A stretch of 64,000 nt of DNA from Cryobacterium sp. HLT2-28 (GTDB taxonomy: Bacteria > Actinomycetota > Actinomycetes > Actinomycetales > Microbacteriaceae). The notes beneath the pieces are model-generated. The model was given only the letters and a program-made list of their open reading frames with translations, did not search any database and had not been told where the DNA came from. Position 1 is the first letter of the stretch, and the number at the start of each line of letters is the position of its first letter. The stretch lies in NCBI RefSeq assembly GCF_004402495.1, contig NZ_SOFH01000021.1, positions 62,001 through 126,000 on the forward strand, given 5' to 3'. Of this stretch, positions 17,292 through 24,618 are shown in pieces. The position numbers and the translations under genes are program-made.

Positions 17292-18563
17292 TTCGCCCGG
17301 TTCATCGCGGCGTCGCCGTCGTCGTACCACGCGGCGGCGGAGGCCGCCCGGCGCCTGGACGAGGGCGGTTTCACCCGGCTGAGCGAGTCGGACGAGTGGC
17401 CGGACGAGCCCGACCGGTGCTATGTGGTGCGCGACGGCGCCGTGGTCGCCTGGCTGCAGCCGGCCGGCGCCGGGCCGACGACGCCGTTCCGGATCCTCGG
17501 TGCCCACACCGACTCGCCCGGTTTCAAGCTCAAGCCCAAGCCCACGATCGGCTCGCACGGCTGGTTGCAGGCGGGCGTCGAGGTCTACGGCGGCCCGCTG
17601 CTCAACTCCTGGCTCGACCGCGAACTCGAGCTCGCCGGCCGGCTCGTCACCCGTGACGGCACCGAGCATCTCGTCCGAACCGGCCCGTTCCTGCGCATCC
17701 CGCAGCTCGCGATCCACCTCGACCGGGACGCGAACACCGGACTCACCCTCGACCGCCAGCGCCACCTGACCCCGGTCTTCGGCGTCGGCGACCTGGCCCA
17801 GGCCGACCTGGTCGGGCATCTGGCCGGCCTGGCCGGGCTGACGGGGGCGGATGTCGCCGGTTACGACCTGCTCACCGCCGACAGCCAGGCTCCGGCCCGG
17901 TTCGGCCAGGACCTGGCCCTCTTCGCCGCCGGACGGATGGACAACCTGTCCTCGGTGCACGCCGGCCTCGTCGCTCTCCTGGCGGCCGGCAACCCGGCGC
18001 AGGGCGGCTCCTCGCAGCGCGGCTCCGGGCAGATCAGCGTGCTGGCCGCCTTCGACCACGAGGAGCTCGGCTCCGAGACCCGCTCGGGGGCGAGCGGTCC
18101 GCTGCTCGACGACATCCTGACCCGGATCGGGGCCGGGCTCGGGGCATCCGCCAGCCAGCGGTTGCGGGCGTATGCCGATTCCTGGTGCGTGTCGGCCGAC
18201 GCCGGCCACTCCGTGCACCCGAACTACCCGGAGAAGCACGACCCGGCGAATCTGCCGATCGCCGGGAGCGGGCCGCTGCTCAAGATCAACGCGACCCAGC
18301 GTTACGCCACGGATGCCGCCGGCGCCGCGCTCTGGGCCCGCACCTGCGCGGCGGCCGGGGTCGAGTACCAGGAGTTCGTGTCGAACAACACCGTGCCGTG
18401 CGGCTCGACCATCGGGCCGCTGACGGCGACGCGGCTCGGCATCCGCACCGTGGACGTCGGGATCCCGTTGCTCTCGATGCACTCGGCCCGCGAGCTGTGC
18501 CACGTGAACGACCCGGTCGCCCTGTCCACGGCGATCGGCGCGTTTTTCGCGCCCGAGCGGTGA
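17235..18563 (+). CDS. M18-family aminopeptidase
   Basis: A 442-residue cytosolic dinuclear zinc aminopeptidase of family M18, releasing N-terminal (often acidic or neutral) residues from peptides. Visible motifs are AHTDSPGFKLKPKP (first metal His), GRMDNLSSVHAGL (bridging Asp), FDHEELGSETRSGA (catalytic Glu and metal Glu), SADAGHSVHPNYPEKHD and the C-terminal SMHSARELCHVND (last metal His). Length matches the family. There is no ribosome site. TTGGAT six bases before the ATG may be a weak leaderless -10. A truncated copy of its 5' end lies 1.06 kb upstream, beyond the carbonic anhydrase gene. Confidence 0.93.
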   Translation: MTSTAPIDTAASTTAYVDDFARFIAASPSSYHAAAEAARRLDEGGFTRLSESDEWPDEPDRCYVVRDGAVVAWLQPAGAGPTTPFRILGAHTDSPGFKLKPKPTIGSHGWLQAGVEVYGGPLLNSWLDRELELAGRLVTRDGTEHLVRTGPFLRIPQLAIHLDRDANTGLTLDRQRHLTPVFGVGDLAQADLVGHLAGLAGLTGADVAGYDLLTADSQAPARFGQDLALFAAGRMDNLSSVHAGLVALLAAGNPAQGGSSQRGSGQISVLAAFDHEELGSETRSGASGPLLDDILTRIGAGLGASASQRLRAYADSWCVSADAGHSVHPNYPEKHDPANLPIAGSGPLLKINATQRYATDAAGAALWARTCAAAGVEYQEFVSNNTVPCGSTIGPLTATRLGIRTVDVGIPLLSMHSARELCHVNDPVALSTAIGAFFAPER

Positions 18564-18593
18564 CGGCCTCCTGCCCGCTGCCGTTGGGTGGCT

Positions 18594-18666
18594 AACTCAG
18601 GAAATCTGCGGGACAGATTCGGTCGGAGGCCAAATCCGGGCCGGATTCCGGCGGATTTCCTGAATT
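18594..18666. repeat. Large inverted repeat with nested palindrome (terminator-like or structured RNA)
   Basis: Outer arms 18594-18606 and 18654-18666 pair at 12 of 13 positions around CAGGAAATC/GATTTCCTG. Inside lies a perfect 7-1-7 palindrome AATCCGG-G-CCGGATT at 18633-18647. The element starts 30 bases after the M18 stop and has no run of T. It could terminate M18 transcription or be a mobile palindromic unit. Confidence 0.55.
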
Positions 18667-18727
18667 GGCCACGAGACGGGGTGCTCGGAGGTGCACGGAA
18701 ACCATCGGTGGCGAAAGATTTAGCATG

Positions 18728-18774
18728 GATAGTGTAACTATCTGATATAGTGAGTATCAGAAAGTTTCACTATC
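18728..18774. promoter_or_regulatory. AT-rich operator with overlapping palindromes before the epimerase/MerR operon
   Basis: Three dyads overlap here: GATAGT-3-ACTATC (18728-18742), CTGATA-7-TATCAG (18742-18760) and ATAGTGA-13-TCACTAT (18747-18773). A TATAGT hexamer (18746-18751) lies within and could be a -10. The block is strikingly AT-rich for this genome and ends about 40 bases before the epimerase start. The MerR-type regulator encoded second in the operon is the obvious candidate binder (inference). Confidence 0.65.
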
Positions 18775-18812
18775 GGTAAGGCGATCTTTGCGTCGTCCAC
18801 GGAGGAGAACCA

Positions 18813-19757
18813 ATGGCCACCCAGCTCGTCGTCGGCGCCGGTTTCATCGGGCGCGCATTGACCCAGCCGCTCGTCGCGCGCGGCGACACCGTCAGGCTCG
18901 CAACCCGCTCCGGCACGATCGTGCCCGGCGTGACAGCCCTCACGGTCGACGCGTCCGACCCGGATGCCCTGGCTGCCGCTGCGGAAGGCGCCGCCACGAT
19001 CTTCCTCGCGACCGGTCCTCGCGAGTACCACCGCTGGCCCGAACGGTGGCCACCGATCTACCGCGCCGCGATCGAAGCGGCCAGCCGGTCCTCGGCGCGG
19101 CTGGTGCTGATGGGCAACCTCTACGGCTACGGGGAGGGCAGCCCGATGCCGATGACGGAAACGACGCCGCAGCATCCGACCGAGCCGAAGGGCCGGGTGC
19201 GCGCCGAGGGGTGGGCGCTGGCCCTTTCCGCCCAGGCGCGGGGCGAGATCGAAGTGGTCGAGGTGCGCGCCAGCGACTATTTCGGACCGGCCGCCGGAAA
19301 GGGTGCCCAGCTCGGATCGGCGTTCTTCGAGCCGCTCCTTGCCGGCAAACGGGCTCGGATCTTCGGCGGCCAGGCCGCACCGCACAGCTGGTGCTACCTG
19401 CCGGACATCGTCGCCACGCTGATCGCGGCCGCGGACTACCGCGGACCGTGGGGCCGGGTCTGGCATGTTCCCGCAGCGGAACCGCTCTCCCGTGCCGAAC
19501 TCGCCGAACGGGTGAACCAACTCACTGGTGAGGCAGGGAGCGTCAAGCCGATGAGCCCGGCGTTCCTGCGGATGCTCGGCTTCGTGGTGCCGTTCATCCG
19601 GGCGGCCGGCGACTCGGTCTACCAGTTCGACCAGCCGTTCATCGTCGGCTCCGCAGAGACCGAGCGCCTGCTCGGCGTGCACGCCACGCCCTGGGAGCGT
19701 TCGCTGCCGGCCGTGATCGATGGCTACCGAATGCAGGCCGGGCTGGCGGTCGCCTGA
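18813..19757 (+). CDS. NAD(P)-dependent epimerase/dehydratase-family protein
   Basis: A 314-residue extended short-chain dehydrogenase-like protein. The N-terminal nucleotide loop is present in a loose form, VVGAGFIGRALTQPL near residue 5. The usual YxxxK active-site motif is not obvious: GNLYGYGEG occupies the region near residue 107 and is followed by KGRVRAEGWA. It may therefore be a sugar-nucleotide-type epimerase relative or an atypical NAD(P)-binding protein. GGAGGAG is well placed before the ATG. It heads a two-gene operon with a MerR-family regulator two bases downstream, behind an AT-rich palindromic operator. The substrate is unknown. Confidence 0.85.
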   Translation: MATQLVVGAGFIGRALTQPLVARGDTVRLATRSGTIVPGVTALTVDASDPDALAAAAEGAATIFLATGPREYHRWPERWPPIYRAAIEAASRSSARLVLMGNLYGYGEGSPMPMTETTPQHPTEPKGRVRAEGWALALSAQARGEIEVVEVRASDYFGPAAGKGAQLGSAFFEPLLAGKRARIFGGQAAPHSWCYLPDIVATLIAAADYRGPWGRVWHVPAAEPLSRAELAERVNQLTGEAGSVKPMSPAFLRMLGFVVPFIRAAGDSVYQFDQPFIVGSAETERLLGVHATPWERSLPAVIDGYRMQAGLAVA

Positions 19758-19759
19758 CC

Positions 19760-20404
19760 ATGGCGACAGCCGAATGGAAGATGGCCGAACTCGGCGCACG
19801 GAGCGGTGTCCCGGTTGCGACGATCAAGTTCTACCAGCGGGAGAACCTGCTTCCGTCCGGAGAGCGCACGGGCCCGAATCAGGCGTTGTACGGCGAAGCG
19901 CATCTCGGCCGTATCCGTCTCATCCGCGCCCTGATCGAGGTCGGCGGCCTCAGCATCGTCGCCGCCCGCCAAGTGCTCGAGGCCATCGACTCCGAGCGCC
20001 CCCTGCAGGAGACCTTCGAGATCGCCCAGCACTCCGTGTCCGAGGCGATCGATCCGGAGACCCTGACCACGGATGCCCTCACCCACGTCGACGCACTGAT
20101 GAGCGGATGGCACGTCTCCGCCGACAACCCGGGTCGCCTAGCTGCCGCCCGGGTCTACGACACCTTCACGGGAGTCGGCCAGGTCGACGCCGCCGGCTGG
20201 TTCCGTCGCTACGCGGCCGCCGCCCTGCTCGCGGCGGAGGCCGACATCGACGAACTCGACGCCCGCGCCGAGCGAGCGGCCAAGGCGGAAATCGTCGTCG
20301 TGGGCACCGTGCTCGGTGACACGCTGTTCTCCGGTCTGCGTCGGGCCGCCCAGGAGCATGTGTCTGCGCTCCGCTACGCGACTCCGCCCGCGGCGGAGGT
20401 TTGA
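19760..20404 (+). CDS. MerR-family transcriptional regulator
   Basis: A 214-residue regulator with an N-terminal winged-helix MerR domain: MAELGARSGVPVATIKFYQR, then ENLLPSGERTGPNQALYGEAHLGRIRLIRALIEVGGLS. A long dimerisation helix follows, and then a C-terminal all-helical domain of about 110 residues that I do not recognise. No cysteine cluster for metal sensing is visible, so an organic ligand is more likely. The ATG is two bases after the epimerase stop. It probably autoregulates through the palindromes at 18728-18774 and responds to something related to the epimerase. Confidence 0.88.
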   Translation: MATAEWKMAELGARSGVPVATIKFYQRENLLPSGERTGPNQALYGEAHLGRIRLIRALIEVGGLSIVAARQVLEAIDSERPLQETFEIAQHSVSEAIDPETLTTDALTHVDALMSGWHVSADNPGRLAAARVYDTFTGVGQVDAAGWFRRYAAAALLAAEADIDELDARAERAAKAEIVVVGTVLGDTLFSGLRRAAQEHVSALRYATPPAAEV

Positions 20405-20478
20405 ACCGGGCGCAGATTCCCGCACGCCTAGCAGTGAACCAAACCGTCCAGCGAAACCGCAGTTCTCAAGGAGTGATC

Positions 20479-21507
20479 ATGTCCGGTAAGCCGTTCCCGT
20501 CGTCCCGGCCGAGCCTCGCGCCGACCCGCACCCTTCGGCCGCCGTCCGACCCCGCGCAACGGGGGCGACGGGCGATCCTCGGCCCACTCGCCTGGCATCG
20601 TCCCCTGCTCGGGATGACTCTGGCCATGGCGGTCCTCGTCGTGATCTGCCTGGTCGGGCTCGTGGTCGATCCGCGCACCCTCACCGGCGCGCCGCTCTGG
20701 GCCAAGCCGCTCAAGTTCTCGATCAGCGTGCTCGTGTACGCGATCACCCTCTCCTGGCTGCTCCCGTTTCTGCGTCGGCGGCGTCTGGCCTGGTGGATCG
20801 GCACGGTGGCGATTGCTGCGCTCGCCATCGAGATGGTCATCATCGTCGGAACCGCCTGGGCCGGAGTGACCAGCCACTTCAACGTCTCGACCCCGCTCGC
20901 GTCCACACTGTGGTCGGTGATGGCGTTCTCGATCGTCGTGGTGTGGATGGCAACGCTGCTCGTGGCGGTGCTGCTCTTCCGGGCCGACCTCGGTCATCCG
21001 GCCCGGTCGCTCGCCATCCGGGCCGGCGCCCTGGTCGCCGTGGCCGGGATGGGACTCGCCTTCCTGATGACCGGGCCGACGGCGGCCCAGCTCGACAGCT
21101 TCCAAGGCATCGCCGGCGCGCACACCATCGGGGTGCCCGACGGCGGACCGGGCCTGCCCCTGCTGGGCTGGAGCACAGTGGCCGGCGACCTCCGCATCCC
21201 GCACTTCGTCGGGATGCACGCCCTGCAGGCGATTCCGCTCACCGCGCTGCTGCTCGAACTCCTGGCCAGGCGCATCCCGGCCCTCGCCGAGCCGGGCACC
21301 CGGTTGCGCCTGATCTGGGTCGTGATCGGCCTCTACCTCGGGGTGCTCGCGCTTCTGACCGGCCAGGCGCTCGCCGGGCAGTCGATCGTGCAACCGGATG
21401 TCGTCGCCGTGGTGTCCGCGGTGTCCCTCCTGGTCGCGGCCGCCAGTGCCGCCGGCGGAGTGCTCTGGGCCGGCCAGCGCCGCGCACGCGCTGCGTTCGC
21501 CCGCTGA
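20479..21507 (+). CDS. Seven-helix membrane protein of unknown function
   Basis: A 342-residue integral membrane protein with seven or eight hydrophobic helices after a cytosolic Arg/Pro-rich N-terminus. Conserved-looking features include APLWAKPLKFSISVLVYA near residue 75, a loop GPTAAQLDSFQG, and a HFVGMHALQAIPL helix with two His. I recognise no named family. I chose ATG 20479, which has AAGGAG five bases upstream, over the earlier in-frame TTG at 20401. It may share transcription with the epimerase/MerR pair (74-base gap). A strong inverted repeat follows the stop. Confidence 0.75.
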   Translation: MSGKPFPSSRPSLAPTRTLRPPSDPAQRGRRAILGPLAWHRPLLGMTLAMAVLVVICLVGLVVDPRTLTGAPLWAKPLKFSISVLVYAITLSWLLPFLRRRRLAWWIGTVAIAALAIEMVIIVGTAWAGVTSHFNVSTPLASTLWSVMAFSIVVVWMATLLVAVLLFRADLGHPARSLAIRAGALVAVAGMGLAFLMTGPTAAQLDSFQGIAGAHTIGVPDGGPGLPLLGWSTVAGDLRIPHFVGMHALQAIPLTALLLELLARRIPALAEPGTRLRLIWVVIGLYLGVLALLTGQALAGQSIVQPDVVAVVSAVSLLVAAASAAGGVLWAGQRRARAAFAR

Positions 21508-21522
21508 GATACGGAGAATGCA

Positions 21523-21566
21523 CCTGGCCGCGAAGGTGTCTTTTCCGCAACTCACCCGCGGCCAGG
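21523..21566. terminator. Perfect 10-bp-arm hairpin between convergent genes, probable bidirectional terminator
   Basis: CCTGGCCGCG (21523-21532) pairs perfectly with CGCGGCCAGG (21557-21566) across a 24-base loop containing TCTTTTC. It sits between the convergent stops at 21507 and 21573 and could serve both strands. Confidence 0.6.
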
Positions 21567-21572
21567 GAGCGG

Positions 21573-22469
21573 CTAGGCCGCCGCGCCGAGCCGGGCGATC
21601 CGGGCCCGGGCGGCATCCTCGGAGGTCGAGGACCGGCCGAGCAGGAAGCGCACCAGGCCGAGCACGGCGCCGGTGCCCCAGACGACCGGGAGCATCGAGC
21701 GCCGCACGCCGAGCAGGTCGCGATACTCACGGGGGATCGACGCGACGGCTCCGGCGAACATCACCCGGTAGAAGGGCATCATCGCGGGCCGGAGCGGGGG
21801 ATTGCGGATGAAGCGCACCGCCTCGGCGACGCGTTCGTCGCTCTTGAGGATGCCGGCATCCCGGAAGGCGTCAAGCTGGCGCTGCAGCTCCAGGCGGGAC
21901 CGGGGCGGGTTGCGCACGCCGACGAGCTCGCCCGCCTTGGCCCATTCGCAGACGTAGCCGTCCGCGCCGCCGGGGATCGGCCCGCCCCAGATGGTGTGCG
22001 ACTGGAGGAACGCGTCGGTGAAGACGATGTGCACCCAGGCGAGCAGGTCGGGGTCGCCGGCCGCATACGGGCGCTCGATGCCCTGAGCGTCGCGGTAGGT
22101 GCCCGTGACCCGGTCGTGGAACCGCCCCACCCGGGAGGACTCGTTCTCGGCCAGGGCGGTGTCGCCGAAGGTGACCGTGACGAGCCACTGGATGGTTCCG
22201 GAGAGCCGGCCGAGCGGGTCCTCCTTGTACCGCGACCAGTCGTGCACGCCGGCCATGGCGCCCGGGTGGAGGGTCTGCATGAGCAGGGCACGGATGCCGG
22301 CCACCATCGTCGCCATCCCGCCGTGCACGGCCCAGGCCGCGGAGCCGGGGCCGAAGAAGCCGACGTCGTCGCCGAGTTCGATTCTGTCGACCCACTGCGG
22401 CCGGCCCTCACCGTTGCCGGAGAACGTCACCAGAAGATGTGACCGCCAGCTGTCCACGAACCTTCCCAT
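21573..22469 (-). CDS. MpaB/DUF2236-family oxygenase-like protein
   Basis: A 298-residue soluble protein of the DUF2236 (MpaB, latex-clearing-protein-like) family, whose characterised relatives bind heme b. Typical elements are AAWAVHGGMATMVAGIRALLMQTLHPGAMAGVHDWS near residue 40, then VGRFHDRVTGTYRDAQG, LLAWVHIVFTDAFLQSHTIWG and a helical C-terminal region. The substrate is unknown. There is no ribosome site; TAGCCT six bases before the ATG (first base 22469) suggests a leaderless mRNA. It is convergent with the membrane protein gene at 20479. Confidence 0.85.
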   Translation of the reverse strand: MGRFVDSWRSHLLVTFSGNGEGRPQWVDRIELGDDVGFFGPGSAAWAVHGGMATMVAGIRALLMQTLHPGAMAGVHDWSRYKEDPLGRLSGTIQWLVTVTFGDTALAENESSRVGRFHDRVTGTYRDAQGIERPYAAGDPDLLAWVHIVFTDAFLQSHTIWGGPIPGGADGYVCEWAKAGELVGVRNPPRSRLELQRQLDAFRDAGILKSDERVAEAVRFIRNPPLRPAMMPFYRVMFAGAVASIPREYRDLLGVRRSMLPVVWGTGAVLGLVRFLLGRSSTSEDAARARIARLGAAA

Positions 22470-22475
22470 GCAGAG

Positions 22476-22481
22476 AGGCTA
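22476..22481 (-). promoter_or_regulatory. -10 element of a leaderless promoter for the MpaB-family gene
   Basis: TAGCCT on the minus strand, 6 bases before the ATG at 22469. Confidence 0.55.
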
Positions 22482-22543
22482 ACCCGGGCTGGCTGGGCAT
22501 CGGCCCGGAACCCGGCAGCGGCCCGTTGTCGGCCCGCGGCCGC

Positions 22544-22864
22544 TCAGGATGGGTCGCGCGCCGGTCGGCGCCCGGCGCGGGTGACCGCCGCGCGCACCGG
22601 TGCGCCGAACGGCACGACGCGCGCGACCGGTCGCCCGCGCCGGGTGAGCACGATCTCCTCGCCGGCCTCCACGCGGTCCAGCAGCACGCCGAGGTGCCAC
22701 CTCGCATCCGGCACGGAGACGGTCAGGGGCAGAAGCCCGCCGGTGCCGGAGTGCAGCAGCGGATACGGGTCGTAATCGGGATCGCGGTCGACGCCGTGGC
22801 GCCCGTCGCGCGGGCCAGGGTCGGGGAGCTCTGGCAGCTGGTCGAGATCGTCCGGGTAGAACAT
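22544..22864 (-). CDS. Phd/YefM-type antitoxin-like protein, no visible toxin partner
   Basis: A 106-residue protein. The second half reads TVSVPDARWHLGVLLDRVEAGEEIVLTRRGRPVARVVPF, the beta-alpha DNA-binding fold of Phd/YefM antitoxins. The N-terminal part is acidic and Pro/Asp-rich (PDDLDQLPELPDPGP). Such proteins repress their own promoter and neutralise a Doc, RelE/YoeB or PIN-type toxin. No such toxin is visible on either side, so this may be an orphan or a stand-alone repressor. The ATG (first base 22864) has GAGAGGAG upstream on its strand; an earlier ATG would add about 11 residues. Confidence 0.75.
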   Translation of the reverse strand: MFYPDDLDQLPELPDPGPRDGRHGVDRDPDYDPYPLLHSGTGGLLPLTVSVPDARWHLGVLLDRVEAGEEIVLTRRGRPVARVVPFGAPVRAAVTRAGRRPARDPS

Positions 22865-23002
22865 CGTCGGCTCCTCTCCGTTGACGGATGCCTGCATTGA
22901 CGGTACTTCGATCGGCATCCGTTCGCTAGTCGTTCGCCCCTGTCGCGCGGCTCCTCGCGAGCCGGTCGCGCATCCTCGCCGCGCCGGTTTCGGCAGCCCG
23001 CG

Positions 23003-23038
23003 CCCGCGACGGCACCCGCGACGGCACCCGCGACGGCA
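23003..23038. repeat. Three 12-bp tandem repeats in the antitoxin/photolyase intergenic gap
   Basis: Unit CCCGCGACGGCA at 23003-23014, 23015-23026 and 23027-23038. It lies in the 261-base gap between the divergent antitoxin and photolyase genes; nothing else in that gap is recognisable apart from the photolyase -10. Confidence 0.85.
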
Positions 23039-23112
23039 GGGGGGGCTGCGAAAAGGGGCGCGCCCGCGGCCCGGAACCCTCGCAGCGATGGCCGTTGAAG
23101 GCCTGGCCGCTC

Positions 23113-23118
23113 TAGGAT
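23113..23118 (+). promoter_or_regulatory. -10 element of a leaderless promoter for the photolyase gene
   Basis: TAGGAT ends 7 bases before the ATG at 23126, with no ribosome site in between. Confidence 0.5.
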
Positions 23119-23125
23119 CAGCACC

Positions 23126-24589
23126 ATGCCGGTGTCGCGTTTCCTGTTTGCCGACCAGCTCGGCCCCCACTTCGATGACGGGGGTCCGTTGCTGATGGTG
23201 GAAGCGGCCGGCGTGCTCGGCCGGCATCCGTACCACCGGGCCAAGGCGCACCTGATCCTCAGCGCCCTCCGTCACCGGGTCAGGGAGCTGGGCGACCGGG
23301 TCGAGTTCCTGCACGCCGAACACTATCGAGACGTGCTGGCGGGACGCGATCTTGAAGTCGTTGATCCCACTTCGTGGGGTGCTCGGGCGCTGGTGCGTGA
23401 ACTCGGCGCGCGGGTGCTGCCCAGCCGCGGCTTCGTCACGAGCGAGGTCGAGTTCGCGGCCTGGGCCCAGGGCCGACCCCCGTCCCGGTTGGTCATGGAC
23501 CAGTTCTACCGGCATGTGCGCACCAGCACCGGGCTGCTCATGCGTGGTCCCGACCCTGAGGGCGGCCGCTTCAACTTCGACCACGACAACCGCCGACCGC
23601 CGCCCAAGGGGGCGTCGGGCCTCGGCCTGCCCGATCCGTACCGTCCGGTTGAGGACGACATCGACGAACAGGTTCGCGCCGACCTCGACCGGCTGGAGGC
23701 CGAGGGACGCATCCGTCTGATCGGGCAGGATGGCCCCCGCCGGTTCGCGGCCACCCGAGCCGAGGCCCTGACGGCGCTCGCCGACTTCGTCGAGACCCGG
23801 CTGGGTGATTTTGGACCGTTTGAGGATGCGTCGCTGTTGGGCGATGACGCGATGGCCCATTCGCGCCTGAGCGTTCCGCTCAATCTGGGGCTTCTGCATC
23901 CGTGGGAGGTGATCGACGCGGTGGTCGCCGCCTACCGCGCCGGGGAAGCCCCGCTGCAGAGCGTGGAGGCCGTGGTTCGGCAGATCATGGGCTGGCGGGA
24001 CTGGGTCTGGCACCTGTACTGGCATCTCGGCGAGGATTACGTGCGGCGCAGCAATCACCTCGACGCGCAGACGCCCCTGCCCAGGGAGTTCCTCGAACTC
24101 GACGGCCGCACCGTGCGGGCACGGTGCCTGAGCCACGTGCTCGACGAGGTCGGCCGCACCGGCTATGCACATCACATCCAGCGCCTGATGATCCTCGGCA
24201 ATTGGGCGCTGCAGCGCGGCTACCGTCCTGCCGAACTGACCGAATGGTTCACCAACGCGTTCGTCGACGGCACGCCCTGGGTGATGCCCGCCAACGTGGT
24301 GGGGATGTCCCAGCACGCCGACGGAGGCATCGTCGCCACGAAGCCGTACGCCTCCGGTGGTGCCTACATCTCGAAGATGAGCGACTACTGCGGTTCCTGC
24401 ACCTTCAACCCGAAGAAGCGGCTCGGCGAGGATGCCTGCCCGTTCACCGCCGGTTACTGGGCCTTCCTCGACCGGGTGGAGCCGCGCATCCGGGGTAATC
24501 ACCGAATGCAACAGTCGCTCGCCGGCCTGCGCCGTCTCGTCGACCGGGAGGCGGTCGTCGAACAGGAGCGCACGCGCACGGAGTGGTGA
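23126..24589 (+). CDS. Fe-S bacterial cryptochrome/(6-4) photolyase-type protein
   Basis: A 487-residue member of the deoxyribodipyrimidine photolyase-related family (FeS-BCP/CryPro), which repairs UV lesions by light using FAD and carries a 4Fe-4S cluster. The N-terminus RFLFADQLGPHF is the antenna-domain start. The C-terminal half contains VRARCLSHVLDEVG, GYAHHIQRLMILGNWALQ, PWVMPANVVGMSQHADGG and YCGSCTFNPKKRLGEDACPF. Cys in ARC and the three Cys of the last motif are the four expected cluster ligands, so the cluster site is intact. Length is slightly under the usual 500-510. It is preceded by a leaderless-type promoter and is convergent with the PucR-type gene. Confidence 0.93.
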   Translation: MPVSRFLFADQLGPHFDDGGPLLMVEAAGVLGRHPYHRAKAHLILSALRHRVRELGDRVEFLHAEHYRDVLAGRDLEVVDPTSWGARALVRELGARVLPSRGFVTSEVEFAAWAQGRPPSRLVMDQFYRHVRTSTGLLMRGPDPEGGRFNFDHDNRRPPPKGASGLGLPDPYRPVEDDIDEQVRADLDRLEAEGRIRLIGQDGPRRFAATRAEALTALADFVETRLGDFGPFEDASLLGDDAMAHSRLSVPLNLGLLHPWEVIDAVVAAYRAGEAPLQSVEAVVRQIMGWRDWVWHLYWHLGEDYVRRSNHLDAQTPLPREFLELDGRTVRARCLSHVLDEVGRTGYAHHIQRLMILGNWALQRGYRPAELTEWFTNAFVDGTPWVMPANVVGMSQHADGGIVATKPYASGGAYISKMSDYCGSCTFNPKKRLGEDACPFTAGYWAFLDRVEPRIRGNHRMQQSLAGLRRLVDREAVVEQERTRTEW

Positions 24590-24618
24590 CCCTGGCGCCG
24601 TGCAGCCCAACTCGGTGC

